Shown: positions 45,901-55,044, counted from the first letter of the stretch. The stretch is 64,000 nucleotides of DNA from Glandiceps talaboti (GCF_964340395.1 NC_135562.1:10830134-10894133); one strand, 5' to 3'. Notes: generated by a model from the sequence alone, not told the origin. Translations and numbers: made by a program.

Positions 45901-48900
45901 GTTTCTAGAAGTCAGTTGTGAAATGTCACACGTACATCAGTAGACTGGCTTTCAAAACTTTTTAATTCCTTCAAGTTTGAGTGGATAGCTTGATAAAATG
46001 TAGGTTTCTTCAGTGTAGTGTAATCAAATCACTAGTCCTAGATGATCATATAGCCACACAGTAGATTGCATTCTAATTGGTATTTTGGCATTTTCTTAAT
46101 ACATGTACATTCTAAAGGGGAACAGCACTTCAGGAAATAGAGACATTTTCGTAAACTATGGGTTCTGGAGAATAATTTCATGATTTTACACCATCTAGAA
46201 TTATTTGCGATATCAGAGAAACATCAAGTTGATCTTGTGCCTTTATAGTGTATCTTTGCTATGGGCTATTGCATCATGGGAGTCAGTAGAAATAACGTAT
46301 TCAAGTTGCACATTGAATATTCATGAGCCTATATTAACTGAACAACTCTCATGAATATTCAGCAGGCAACTTGAATACATTATTTCTGCTGACTCCCATT
46401 ATGCAAAAGCACATACCAAAGATATCCTATCAAAGCAGCAATCAACTTGATGTTTTTTCTGTAATTGCAGGTAATTGTAGGTGATGTAAAATCATGAAAT
46501 CATTCTGACCCCAAGTTTATGACTGTGACTTCATTTCCTGGAATGGCATTCCACTTTAATACCTGTCTGAATTGTAATTGGTTTAGTCATGATATTTGAG
46601 AAGAGATGATGTTTCTTACCTACTAATATCTTCTAGATTAGCTACCACTGCTGCCCACCCTTGTTGTTGTAAGTGTTGGTCATGTACTAAACTTTCACAG
46701 CAGGTGACTTCATCTTTAGCCAAGTCGTAGATTTGCTGTAAATAAAAACACAGAACAGTTAGTCAGTAGTAAATAGTAAGATGGATAATTACACTTTAGT
46801 ACTACATATCATAGTTATAGTGGTTATATATGGTACCTTTGAGTTACCAAACTGGATTCTACTTACGATAATCACACTTGGTCATGATGGTTTAACTTAC
46901 CAATACTAACTAGACTCTAGTTATGATGGTTTACTTACCAATGCTAACTGTACACTTGTTATGACAGTCTCATAGAAAACGCTACTTGATATTTGAGATC
47001 TGGTTATGATGGTTTAAGTTACCAATACTAGAACATACAAATGCTAACTAGACTCTAGTTATGATGGTTTAAACTTACTAATGCTAATTAGACTCTAGTT
47101 TTGACAGTGTAACTTATCAATACTAGCTGTACCCTGGTTATGAGTGTAATGAGTTTAACTTACCAAGGCTAACTGTACCTAGGTTATGACAGTGTAACTT
47201 ACCAATGCTAGCTGTACTCTGGTTATGACAGTGTAACTTACCAATGCTAGCTGTACCCTGGTTATGACAGTGTAACTTACCAATACTAGCTGTACCCTGG
47301 TTATGACAGTGTAACTTACCAATGCTAGCTGTACTCTGGTTATTATAGTGTAACTTACCAATGCTAGCTGTACCCTGGTTATGACAGTGTAACTTACCAA
47401 TGCTAGCTGTACTCTGGTTATGACAGTGTAACTTACCAATGCTAGCTGTACCCTGGTTATGACAGTGTAACTTACCAATGCTAGCTGTACCCTGGTTATG
47501 ACAGTGTAACTTACCAATGCTAGCTGTACTCTGGTTATGACAGTGTAACTTACCAATGCTAACTGTACTTTGGTTATGATAGTGTAACTTACCAATGCTA
47601 GCTGTACTCTGGTTATGACAGTGTAACTTACCAATGCTAGCTGTACTCTGGTTATGACAGTGTAACTTACCAATGCTAACTGTACTCTGGTTATGATAGT
47701 GTAACTTACCAATGCTAGCTGTACTCTGGTTATGACAGTGTAACTTACCAATGCTAGCTGTACCCTGGTTATGACAGTGTAACTTACCAATGCTAGCTGT
47801 ACTCTGGTTATGACAGTGTAACTTACCAATGCTAGCTGTACTCTGGTTATGACAGTGTAACTTACCAATGCTAGCTGTACTCTGGTTATGACAGTGTAAC
47901 TTACCAATGCTAGCTGTACTCTGGTTATGACAGTGTAACTTACCAATGCTAGCTGTACTCTGGTTATGACAGTGTAACTTACCAATGCTAGCTGTACCCT
48001 GGTTATGACAGTGTAACTTACCAATGCTAGCTGTACTCTGGTTATGACAGTGTAACTTACCAATGCTAGCTGTACTCTGGTTATGACAGTGTAACTTACC
48101 AATGCTAGCTGTACCCTGGTTATGACAGTGTAACTTACCAATGCTAGCTGTACCCTGGTTATGAGTGTAATGAGTTTAACTTACCAATGCTAGCTGTACT
48201 CTGGTTATGACAGTGTAACTTACCAATGCTAGCTGTACCCTGGTTATGACAGTGTAACTTACCAATGCTAGCTGTACTCTGATTATGACAGTGTAACTTA
48301 CCAATGCTAGCTGTACCCTGGTTATGACAGTGTAACTTACCAATGCTAGCTGTACCCTGGTTATGAGTGTAATGAGTTTAACTTACCAATGCTAGCTGTA
48401 CTCTGGTTATGACAGTGTAACTTACCAATGCTAGCTGTACCCTGGTTATGACAGTGTAACTTACCAATGCTAGCTGTACCCTGGTTATGACAGTGTAACT
48501 TACCAATGCTAGCTGTACTCTGGTTATGACAGTGTAACTTACCAATGCTAGCTGTACCCTGGTTATGAGTGTAATGAGTTTAACTTACCAATGCTAGCTG
48601 TACTCTGGTTATGACAGTCTCATATGATGGATTCATATTAAGTGATCCTTCTACTTGATATTTGAGATCACCATCAGATCCTCCGTACACACTAGGTGAA
48701 GGTGGGGCTGCAGACTCTATTGTACTCTTACTGAACACGTATATAGGGTTGGTATCCTGAAAATAAAATATTACTATTTGTGTTCATATCAAACTCTATC
48801 CATAGAAGATCAGACAACCTAGCCGAGATAGAAACCAATCAGTGTGTGAACACTGGAACAACTTATCTCTTGATGTTAGGTCCAAATCATCAAGGAATGT

Positions 48901-50664
48901 TTTTCGTAACTCACTAAAATTTTCTTCACCTGATATGAATATACTGCAACTCATGTTGATGTACAATGTATATATTTTCATAGATATTTAGTTTTTTCAC
49001 TGCCCTCTTTATACTTTGTCATGTATTTATTTGTAAATTTTATTTACAGTGTCTAAGGAGACAGACTTGATTAGCAAGTAGCTATTTTTCTGGTCTCCTT
49101 TTACCTACCTCAAAACATGTATTATTTTATTTTGTCTACAAATGTAAAATATAATAAGGAGGTAATAAAGAAGATATATATATAAAATAAGGGGAAATGA
49201 CTGTTGGTTGTAAAGGCCAACAGGTAGCAAAAGCTGTTGGTCCTTAAGGGAAACTGCTGACCCTTACTTGATGCAGTTTATGACATGTATCTACAGCTAC
49301 CCCTCCCATCCCTTCGTAAGATCATACAATTTTAAACTTTAACATGATACAACATGTTGAACATTTAAATACGAGATTACTATGAATGGTGATTATATAA
49401 ATACAACTTACTGTGCCAGCATGATAACTACACACTCTCATCCCAGGGTCTAAATTTTCACCACCACTAATCAACAAAACTTGTTTGTCCACTGGAATCT
49501 GACATTCATCTGCTATTGCTTCTTGCAGATGACTGACACTACAACAAATTTAAGAAAATATCATATAATATAAATATTGAGGCTTCGGTTTACTGAAATA
49601 GACTCATACTAAAACTATTGTCACAACATATTGATACAAAAGTGATAATCTATGAAATAGATGTTGGTTTAAGTATAGTCTCAGTAGGGCTGCTCTCTGA
49701 AAACTAATTCCATAAACTTGCAGCGCACTGTTTTAGTATTTCCAATGTTTACTCTAACATGATCACAGGGTGATTAGAATTGCACTCAGAGGAACTGCTA
49801 TCATCCACCTGTGTAATCTACCACATTGAGTTTGAGTGTATGTACATATCTATCTTACTTAGTAAACTGAAATCTTGATTACCAGAGTTGTAAATATATC
49901 AAAATCTATGATACAGGAAAAATAAGAAGACATAAATAAATCCTTGTAGTGATCTAAGAACACCATATCATCACGAGCTCTCTCTTAAAAAAATTGCAGT
50001 ATTATAAGAATACATTTTATTCTCCAATTTCTACTATTTCCCCAGTACTGAAAGTTGTGGAGGTGAACTTTTGCAGGTGAACTTTTCCTTCTTTCTTAAA
50101 CTGGGTAATAACCATAGGAAAGAGCTAATATTTTTTTTTTACAATAAACTGGGTAATAACTGCTAATACATGCTTACAACAATAATTCCAATGTTCAGTA
50201 ATATCATTTGTTGTCTTGGGCAACTTCATAAAGAACATTTTTCATGGAGTGAAAAGTATACATAATCACATGGTGCCCGCATGTTTAATCTTCAAAATAG
50301 AGAATGGGAAATATCCTTAAATATGTTCATCAGATTATTAAAACGTAGTAATAACCAGCTAATTAGTTCTTGTATCATGACCAAGGGTTCTTTTTACTTA
50401 TGAATAACGTTTGTCTGTTCAAGTTGATAGGTTTTGTCATACTGTTTATTTGCTGGCTTTACCACTTTTAATAGTAAGGGAAATAGAATACAATTGCATT
50501 ATCAGGTAAATCATAGACAGTGGAAAAGAATACAATTGCATTATCTTCTCCACTGTCTGCGGGTAAATGGAATCCACTAGATATATAAAATCTTACCTTT
50601 CAACTGCCAGATTCATGTCAAAGTTCCACATGGTTCCCGTGTCAACAAGGAAGACGTACAACAT
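29406..50664 (-). CDS. RB1CC1: RB1CC1/FIP200, autophagy-initiation scaffold; complete 19-exon gene, 1427 aa
   Basis: Exons in transcript order: 50664-50597, 49538-49412, 48756-48589, 46735-46620, 45369-45162, 44487-44431, 43228-43177, 42208-42090, 40606-40422, 39321-39135, 38240-38100, 37473-37373, 36709-34632, 34186-33943, 33314-33212, 32964-32912, 31078-30932, 30049-29998, 29483-29406 (stop TAG). Total 4284 nt; every junction is GT-AG and keeps frame. The family member is the scaffold of the ULK1-ATG13-ATG101 complex at autophagosome initiation sites, about 1590 aa in vertebrates. Seen here: the N-terminal ubiquitin-like fold (MLYVFLVDTGT, LISGGE, RVCSYHAGT), an ATG17-like helical region (VHDQHLQQQGWAAVVANLED; PKLYVMAVVEVYRRR), a long coiled coil, and the C-terminal Claw (DYREN-like YVIFTIGPILYFVHSDS; WVLGQITDKEYCQAKK; NRFKVPPGTKFYRVKAV). 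It is head-to-head with SF3B5. First exon taken as coding because MLYVFLVDTGT matches the family N-terminus. First coding exon may be preceded by a 5' UTR intron. Confidence 0.96.
29658..29970. repeat. (GTCT/GCCT)n microsatellite in RB1CC1 intron 18
   Basis: Tetranucleotide run with interruptions, lying between exons 18 and 19. Open Cys-Leu-Ser-Val frames on both strands are artefacts. Confidence 0.96.
30293..30520 (+). mobile_element. CR1/L2-like LINE relic, 3' end
   Basis: The frame from 30293 reads CAPHLWNALPSYLQSVTTFQ then FKSGLKTYFFNKTF and a stop at 30410-30412. This is the LWN-LP...F+...LKT-LF end of CR1/L2-type LINE ORFs. The 3' UTR contains GTAAAGCGCATTGAGA and GCGCTATATAAGAAA, then an (ATTAG)n tail, also typical of that group. 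It lies in RB1CC1 intron 17, opposite strand to the gene. Confidence 0.85.
30763..30846. repeat. (CA)n microsatellite in RB1CC1 intron 17
   Basis: Dinucleotide run about 85 bp upstream of exon 17's donor, in coordinates just left of it. Confidence 0.96.
31104..31950 (-). repeat. 57-bp minisatellite, about 15 copies, in RB1CC1 intron 16
   Basis: Units contain AGTTTATAACACAGTGTAGA and CACTTGGTTTTGATCTATAC with very few differences. Since 57 is a multiple of 3 and the unit lacks stops in one frame, an open frame of 19-residue repeats runs on into exon 17. The exon 17 acceptor (CTCTGTCTAG, 31079) follows, and exon 16 joins exon 17 without a gap relative to other FIP200 proteins, so the array is intronic and not coding. 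Confidence 0.93.
32374..32849 (+). repeat. Tandem array of six tRNA-like units, exact 78-bp period
   Basis: GTTAGCTCAGCTGGTTAGAG (GATAG in the last) recurs at 32402, 32480, 32558, 32636, 32714 and 32792. Each unit has a perfect tRNA D-arm/A-box, a foldable anticodon arm (TCTGA-CTAGTGT-TCAGG, anticodon position AGT) and a B-box-like GGGTTCAATTC. The acceptor stem does not pair and the T-stem is imperfect, so these are probably not functional tRNA-Thr genes but tRNA- or SINE-head-derived repeats that could still bind TFIIIC. Located in RB1CC1 intron 16, antisense to it. Confidence 0.85.
33212..36709 (-). CDS. RB1CC1: RB1CC1 exons 13-15: linker and long coiled coil
   Basis: Exon 13 (36709-34632) is 2078 nt, the only large exon. 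Its first 80 or so residues hold a low-complexity run of about seven loose octapeptides around a Gly-Asp step (TPTPGDKTPT, PTLGDMVPS), then a disordered acidic stretch. From about residue 720 it is a nearly continuous charged heptad coiled coil. Exon 14 (34186-33943) continues the coil and then a linker with PLSMTFDKIPEGS. Exon 15 (33314-33212) encodes ALRAKEEECKTLNQRL, the conserved coil just before the Claw. The octapeptide run was not recognised from vertebrate FIP200. Confidence 0.93.
33345..33515 (-). pseudogene. Two decayed tandem copies of the 5' half of RB1CC1 exon 15
   Basis: Upstream of exon 15 the minus strand reads GDIAQNSLESNDRTLML, clearly the exon 15 start SDITQTSLESQDRIHML; a second copy further upstream has lost parts. 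Copies include the exon start but not its donor. They lie in intron 14 about 30-200 bp before the true acceptor. Confidence 0.8.
34250..34610. repeat. About 64-bp degenerate tandem repeat rich in CCAAT/ATTGG, RB1CC1 intron 13
   Basis: Four to five units with CTGATTGGTCAATGATTACT and ATCAGCCAATCAGTGAAAGG, giving CCAAT cores in both orientations. Begins about 20 bp after the exon 13 donor. Confidence 0.75.
36777..37279. mobile_element. Inverted-repeat element with an internally amplified arm, RB1CC1 intron 12
   Basis: CAGTGGACTGACTGTAAATA at the left pairs with TATTTACAGTCAGTCCAC at the right. The left arm contains about four direct units of roughly 82 bp (GTATGCAAGCTAGGGAGTT, GGTTAGGAATGTGATTAG, CCTAGCACAAATCAGATGCA); the right arm has one inverted unit. 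A related fragment lies at 28375-28470. Confidence 0.75.
37282..37372 (-). repeat. Duplicated 3' end and splice donor of RB1CC1 exon 12
   Basis: The exon end GTACCAGAACTTGCAACACT...GCTAAG|GTGAGTAAAACT is repeated 57 bp downstream as GTACCAGAACTGGCAACATT...GCTAAG|GTGAGTAAAACT (second GT at about 37314-37315). A third partial copy begins at about 37282. Using the second donor would read TGA immediately, so it would be non-productive. Confidence 0.85.
37373..48756 (-). CDS. RB1CC1: RB1CC1 exons 3-12: ATG17-like helical region
   Basis: Residues about 66-509. Exon 3 ends in SYETVITRVQLAL; exon 4 holds QGWAAVVANLED; exon 5 holds SIFQLNFDEFLTTRSQYL and KMPLLPCLL; exon 8 holds LGDRLYGLEQLM; exon 9 holds GFVQNQERVHKLNDPSILPD; exon 10 holds PKLYVMAVVEVYRRR; exon 11 holds LFPGLDDYPSSFA; exon 12 holds LPEITVSDITELKDYVPELA. 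These match the order of the conserved FIP200 dimerisation region that binds ATG13. Several introns here contain minisatellites copied from exon edges (exons 3, 6, 12, possibly 9). Confidence 0.93.
37605..37880. mobile_element. Inverted-repeat element, family E, copy 2 (diverged)
   Basis: Shares CACAGGGA, GATTTTCTGGATTT, TGCAAAGTTGATAAGAC, AAAACTTTAGTTGAAATATG and AATCATGAAAA with 26866-27320 in the same order. In RB1CC1 intron 11. Confidence 0.65.
38570..38765. repeat. (CAGACA)n-type microsatellite, RB1CC1 intron 10/11 boundary region
   Basis: Interrupted GACA/CACA/GAGA repeats between exons 11 and 10. Coding-looking Thr-Asp or Cys-Val frames are artefacts. Confidence 0.95.
38847..39018. 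mobile_element. CAGTG-ended MITE copy (RB1CC1 intron 10)
   Basis: Begins CAGTGTTTTTGCTAAGATTG and ends ACCACCCTTGGCAAAAACACT; same ends as 57646-57808, where a target duplication is visible. Confidence 0.75.
39385..39790. mobile_element. MITE-like element, family A, copy 3 (RB1CC1 intron 9)
   Basis: Ends ACAGGAGAAATGATGTTGG and CCAAGGTATCTTCATTTCTC are inverted repeats that also carry TTTCACTCATG/CATGAGTGAAA. Interior matches 1073-1400 (ATGGACTTGATGATTT, AACAGAGACACAACACAC). Confidence 0.8.
40800..40905. repeat. (TTTA)n/(TTTG)n microsatellite in RB1CC1 intron 8
   Basis: ATTTATTTATTATTTATT... passes into TTTGTTTG units. Confidence 0.93.
41000..41950 (-). repeat. Roughly 85-105-bp minisatellite, about 9-10 copies, RB1CC1 intron 8
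   Basis: Units contain ATCAAATATTGTAAAACTGG, AAATCCCTGCCATGACAAA and GCACATCATAAAGTTGTTA. Read on the gene strand each has GGCAGGGATTT, close to the exon 9 acceptor TTGCAG|GGATTTGTT. The match is only about ten bases, so derivation from the acceptor is suggestive, not shown. Confidence 0.88.
42871..42898. repeat. Poly-T/poly-G homopolymer tract
   Basis: Ten T followed by about 18 G in RB1CC1 intron 7. Another poly-G tract lies at about 44720-44737. Confidence 0.95.
43455..44430 (-). repeat. 35-bp minisatellite built from the end and splice donor of RB1CC1 exon 6, about 27 copies
   Basis: On the gene strand the unit is TCAAGGCCCAGGAACAG followed by GTATAATTAGTTCAGTTG. The first half is the last 17 nt of exon 6 (TCAAGGCCCTAGAACAG) and the second starts as a splice donor, like the true GTATGATCAT at 44430. 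The array starts 28 bp behind the real donor and runs through much of intron 6; far units (43455-43640) are more diverged and variable in length. Confidence 0.93.
45559..45866. repeat. 62-bp minisatellite, five copies, RB1CC1 intron 4
   Basis: GTTGTATTATACACTACCTT starts at 45559, 45621, 45683, 45745 and 45807, each followed by GGCAGAGTGGGCCCT. No similarity to the adjacent exons 4 and 5 noticed. Confidence 0.93.
46113..46559. mobile_element. Large foldback element, RB1CC1 intron 4
   Basis: TAAAGGGGAACAGCACTTCA at the left pairs imperfectly with GGAATGGCATTCCACTTTA at the right. Inner arms ATCATGGGAGTCAGTAGAAA and TTTCTGCTGACTCCCATTAT, and ATTGAATATTCATGAG and CTCATGAATATTCAGC, also pair. 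About 447 bp, no coding capacity. Confidence 0.75.
46835..48588 (-). repeat. 39-bp minisatellite built from the end and splice donor of RB1CC1 exon 3, about 36 or more copies
   Basis: The gene-strand unit is GTAAGTTAC followed by ACTGTCATAACCAGAGTACA and GCTAGCATTG (minus one shared base): nine intron bases plus the last 30 nt of exon 3 (TVITRVQLAL). Each unit thus recreates ATTG|GTAAGTTA, the real donor at 48588. Some units are a longer variant with GTAAGTTAAACTCATTACAC. Units at 46835-47160 are strongly diverged, and one (about 46955-47005) holds a longer piece of exon 3 (CTACTTGATATTTGAGATC). The unit is 13 codons, so one frame stays open, but the first unit after exon 3 reads GTA AGT TAA, a stop. 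Confidence 0.95.
48845..48991 (+). mobile_element. Short non-LTR retrotransposon relic, RB1CC1 intron 2
   Basis: The frame CEHWNNLSLDVRSKSSRNVF then RNSLKF has the H/L-W-N-x-L-x-x-x-x-R-x-x-x-S-x-x-x-F-x-x-x-L-K pattern of LINE ORF ends. A TAG follows at 48989 and then an AT-rich tail. Short and diverged, hence moderate confidence. Confidence 0.5.
49412..50664 (-). CDS. RB1CC1: RB1CC1 exons 1-2: ubiquitin-like N-terminal domain
   Basis: Exon 1 (50664-50597, 22 codons plus 2 nt, donor AAAG|GTAAGA) and exon 2 (49538-49412, acceptor TTGTTGTAG, donor ACA|GTAAGT) encode residues 1-65. The segment begins MLYVFLVDTGTMWNFDMNLA and ends PGMRVCSYHAGT; these align without gaps in my recollection of vertebrate RB1CC1 (VFLV-TGT, GGE, RVC-Y-AGT). 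The intron between them is plain; intron 2 carries a LINE relic at 48845-48991. Confidence 0.95.
50512..50560. repeat. Short hairpin in RB1CC1 intron 1
   Basis: Arms AGACAGTGGA and TCCACTGTCT around an AT-rich loop. The same arms form a tighter palindrome at 53894-53919. Confidence 0.6.
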
Positions 50665-53295
50665 GGCTGCAGTTTTTCAAAATGATCCAAACCTTGACAA
50701 TTTCAGTTTTGATATCTTGCAAATAGGGTAGACAGATAGTAAAGGGTGTTTGGAAGTTACAGGTATAGTTTCACATCACTGGCTCAGTGTGACAAGAATG
50801 GTCCACAGAATGCTGTATATTTTGTCTTATAAAAGTAGATAATGAACTTGGACTTAATGTACATGTGTAATCAGGCAAGTTCTGATTGGTAGTTACTATG
50901 ATGTCACAATTCTATAATCTAATTCTACCAGGTGGTAATTACAGGTAACACACATATGATATGCATATTTTGTTACATGTTCTACAGCTGACCAATCATC
51001 AAACAGGTTTCACTGGTAGGTTTCTTCGATGCAGGTGGTCTTTGTATATTTCAGTTCAACAACTTACTATGCTGCATATCAGCTATAACATGTGATTCAA
51101 TTGCCAAGGCCAGTATGCTGCTCATAAATCATCATTCTCGCATTCCAACTGTGTTCATCTTGAAGGTATATATGGATTTGAAAGTCAATGCATGAACCAA
51201 TCAGGAGCCAGTATATGTTGCTTTCCACCAATCAGAGGCCTACTGCGTGATGTCTGCTCAAACTAACTGATGCCTTGAAATTTCCTCCGGTGGTCTAGTA
51301 TTTCTTGAAGCATACAATAAAAGCATAAAGTGCTGACATAATTTCCATTCCTGTAAAAAATACCATAAATATCACATATGTGTTATCAGTGTATGAACAT
51401 TGTTGGATTCTGACAGAGATTTACAGTCATCAAGTGTCATGACAGTACCAGTTTAGCTCGCAGTTAGTTTATAAGTTACTTAACTATGAAAAAATAACAC
51501 TGCAGAGTTTGACTTTGACATCTACAGTGCAATATTTCCATGACTCATGATGAATTATAAATTTATCTACTGGTATATCCCAACCAATTACATGGTATTT
51601 TTGTCACTAATTTTCTTGTCTGTATACTTTCCAGCATCAGTTTTTTTAATCAACTTTCTCAGTGTCCACACTAGTTCTGAAGAATAGTTCATTTTCAGGG
51701 GATTAAATTCTGACTTGAAAACTTCAAATGTGAAACTTATTTTGCATGGTATATTTTTGTACACATTGGAGTAAAGATAAATACAACCATTTGACACACA
51801 CAAACAAGTAGAAAATGATGAAATGTTTTCAGAGTAATTTCCGTTTTACAAATTTAGGTGGAAAAGAAACATGGAACAAATGAAAAAATATGTATTCAAC
51901 AGCCTCTAAATTTAGATATGTGCCAGTATTTATTGTAACAGTTTTATCACAAATTGATGATGTCATTTGGAACATAATTGACACATAGTTGATGAAATAC
52001 AACATGTTACTGTGTTTCTATTAATAACAAAATACTTCAGTCCAATGTTGAGAACCTAAATAAAATTCTTTCATTTTTGGTAGACTTTGTTTCTTGCCTT
52101 GGTAAATAAAGTGACACATCGTTTTAATCAATGTGAGAAACTTGATGGAATTTAATTCAACACAAAATAAGACTAAAATGGGTTCGGTCTTTATTGAGAT
52201 GCAAAAATTGACAAGGATAATGTATATGTTTTCTTCTAACTTCTATGATCAAGAATACTGTAAAGTACACGCAATCGACGACTGGCTTACATGATGTAGT
52301 GCTGACGACAGATGAATTTTTGAGTCATCCTCGCACGTACGGATTCACATAAAATTTATAGGCGCTGCTCACTCCCTGGCCTTCACAGAAGTCAAATCTA
52401 GTTATGTTTATGATAGTATGGTATCATATACCACTGTATATCAATATCTCTTTCCGGTTAAAGATAAAAAAAAACCCGCTGTACTCGTACCTTTAAAAAT
52501 AAACCGGGAATACCCGACAATGCGACAGGTGACGCTGGTGAAACATTTTGATTCGTAATTTTGATATGACTAAAAATGACTAAAATTCTTTTAAAATCGT
52601 CAAGTTTTGCATTAAATAATCAGTGCATTTGTAGTATATTTCCTGAACCAATTTTGTCTTTTATTTCTTGTTTTGAAAAGAAACAAATTTAAATACCTTA
52701 CTGTTCGACGAATGTCTGCAGAAACAGCCTTCGGACAAGTGACCTGACCTTATAGTGTACCCTCTAAGTAAGAAGAAATTAATTATCCAAACTAGAAAGT
52801 GCTACGTCATATTACACTTAATATGGAAATTAGAGATGATTTCAAGTGAAGATTGATATACACAACTTCTCTATCTAATTACAAACTCAATGTGTAAGAA
52901 CTGGTTGCATTTTTATATGACAGTGTACAAGAATTGTTTTTCTAAGTATCGCTTCCTGGTTGCAAATGATTCATTTGTTATTATCAAGTTAGAGGGTCTA
53001 GTAGTGTTTTATTTCTAGATAGAAATTCGTAAAATATAAAGTATTCTTTCCAACTTTTTCTTTTAAATTCATTATGTTTATTTTTAAAATACACACATGT
53101 ATATAAAATAATATAATAAATTATGAAATCATTTATATCGGTTATGTTATTCGATATTGTGATTATTTTGAATCAGTAAGCTAAGTATTAAAGAATATGT
53201 TCAACTACATTTTCAGCGTCATCGCATTGTAGACAACGTGAACACCTGGCAGCTTACTACTTTTACTACCTGAGGAATCCTTTCTTATCCACAGT
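50665..53295. promoter_or_regulatory. Shared upstream region between RB1CC1 (minus) and SF3B5 (plus)
   Basis: The two start codons face away from each other across 2.6 kb. Near RB1CC1 the bases AAAACTGCAG|CC just before the ATG could be an acceptor of a 5' UTR intron. The most CpG-containing part is about 52260-52580 and is the best guess for a core promoter. No TATA box or transcript evidence can be cited. Confidence 0.3.
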
Positions 53296-53559
53296 ATGGG
53301 TGATCGATATAATATCCACAGTCAACTAGAGCATCTTCAGTCAAAATACATTGGAACTGGACATGCAGACACTACGAAATGGGAATGGTTAACTAATCAA
53401 CACAGAGACAGTTTCTGCAGCTACGTCGGCCATTTTGATATGCTCAATTACTTTGCTTTGGTTGAAAACGAAACTAAAGCGAGAGTAAGATTCAATCTGA
53501 TGGAGAAAATGCTACAGCCATGTGGACCACCTCCTGATAAACCCGAAGACCAACTCTAG
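53296..53559 (+). CDS. SF3B5: SF3B5 (SF3b10), splicing factor 3b subunit 5, 87 aa, single exon
   Basis: The protein starts MGDRYNIHSQLEHLQSKYIG and continues TGHADTTKWEWLTNQHRDS, LNYFALVENETKARVRFNLM and EKMLQPCGPPPDKPEDQL, stop TAG. It is nearly identical along its length to vertebrate SF3B5 (86 aa), one of the most conserved eukaryotic proteins. SF3B5 is a small subunit of the SF3b complex of U2 snRNP, in contact with SF3B1 and SF3B3, acting at branch-site recognition in the nucleus. The ORF is uninterrupted, as in most animals. Residue 2 is Gly where human has Thr. The bases ACATTTTCAG|CGTC 80 bp upstream could be an acceptor of a 5' UTR intron. Confidence 0.98.
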   Translation: MGDRYNIHSQLEHLQSKYIGTGHADTTKWEWLTNQHRDSFCSYVGHFDMLNYFALVENETKARVRFNLMEKMLQPCGPPPDKPEDQL

Positions 53560-53893
53560 AGACCACATTTTTGTGTTGAACTTGGAGGATCAATCATTCT
53601 TACGTGTGTACATCATAACAAAGCCCTCCCAAAATGTGAAACATGTGTTTCTGTAACACCATGGATTTATGGTACCATTCGAATTGTATGGAACTTCAAA
53701 TATCAGGATACAGTTCCAGATTTATGTCAATGGGATGGAAGAAAATCCCCAAGATTTTCTGTATGAATGTAATTGACCATGGATATACAAAGAACCCATT
53801 CCTTGTCACAGTGGAACGTCAGTGTGTATTCATGGATGATGATTTGTAACTGAGAACCACCATTCTTACAGTATAGAATTACTTTAATCATAG

Positions 53894-53919
53894 ACAGTGG
53901 AGGGGCTCCCCTCCACTGT
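53894..53919. repeat. Perfect short palindrome in the SF3B5 3' flank
   Basis: ACAGTGGAGGGG and CCCCTCCACTGT arms of 12 bp separated by CT. Its position about 335 bp past the stop codon fits either a 3' UTR hairpin or a tiny transposon relic (compare 50512-50560). Confidence 0.7.
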
Positions 53920-55040
53920 TATTACTTTAATGTCCTAGGATATGTTACCTCATCAATACTGCCTGTGTTTTATCCAAGAAAAGATGGTACTGACTTGCAG
54001 TATTCATTTTCTACTGACTGTGTTTTCTATGAATCAAGAACTTTAATGTTGAAAGTGTGACTGTTTTGGGGTTTCAAGTGGCTAAGATTGTGAATATTTG
54101 ATATATGCATATGAACTTTTCTATAAAAGATATTGTCTTGTCTACAAATTGCAAGTGTGTATTTTTTATCAAAAGTAATCCATGTTTGAAAACCTAAAAG
54201 TCATAAAGTGAAATTTAACTAGATTGTTTCCCCAAAAGATTTTGTGGTGAATTTTAAATCACCATCATTGTAACATGCCTCCTATCATGGAAGTAGTCCT
54301 GCTTGCAGACAGAGTACCTGTCAGTCAGGACTTGATTCTGACCATATCACTTTCTTTCTACATTGTACTTGTTTAGGGACGTTGTCAGAATCACGTTGTG
54401 TACACCGTTTGCAAGCAGGACTGCCATGGAAGTATGTATCACTAACTTCCATGCTTTCTACTCTGTTTTATTTGTGTCTATTTGAACGTCATGATTTGTA
54501 CCATTTTCAGACTGTGACCTATGACCTTCACAGGAATAACTGTAATGTTAATTTGTACTTAGAAACATATTTTCATGAGTAACATAAAAGTTATATTCCT
54601 GAAATTAAATATTTCCGAGGTAATAAGTCTTGAAGTTGTCTCTTGTTATTTGTTTTCTCAAGTGTTATCACTAGGAAATGTGTACAAAGTGGTGATGAAG
54701 ACCTGTGGTAATTTCTCACTTTACTGTATTCTAGTATCTTTTCAGGCATTAGTAAAACATATCACACTGAGCACCAACATAATGGTCTCCAAATGGCCGT
54801 GAATATATACATGTATGTCTTATGGCTGGTCTGTAAGGTAAGCTGTGTTGGGACACCTTTACACACTGGGTGGCCTACCCCTTTGATGAAAATAGAACAA
54901 TATCACACATCTTACATACATTGTATACAGTTTACATTGTGTTTCCAATAGCACAGGCAAGGAAGAAATTTCTTCTGTGATTGCAAACCCAGCCACCATC
55001 TTGTTCTTGTAAGTAGATTCATCTAATACCTACAATATAT
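53920..55040. other. SF3B5 3' flank, no gene seen
   Basis: AT-rich; short open frames have no motif. An inverted repeat at about 54288-54435 (CATGGAAGTAGTCCTGCTTG against CAAGCAGGACTGCCATGG) looks like a small foldback element. Confidence 0.45.
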
Positions 55041-55044
55041 CACC

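Noticed and set aside
47179-48141. 320-residue minus-strand open frame of 13-aa repeats
   Set aside because: It is the 39-bp intronic minisatellite; the period is a multiple of 3, so openness is automatic, and the first unit after exon 3 has an in-frame stop.
54382-54802. Short plus-strand frames with hydrophobic segments after SF3B5
   Set aside because: AT-rich random-looking frames, partly inside a small inverted repeat.
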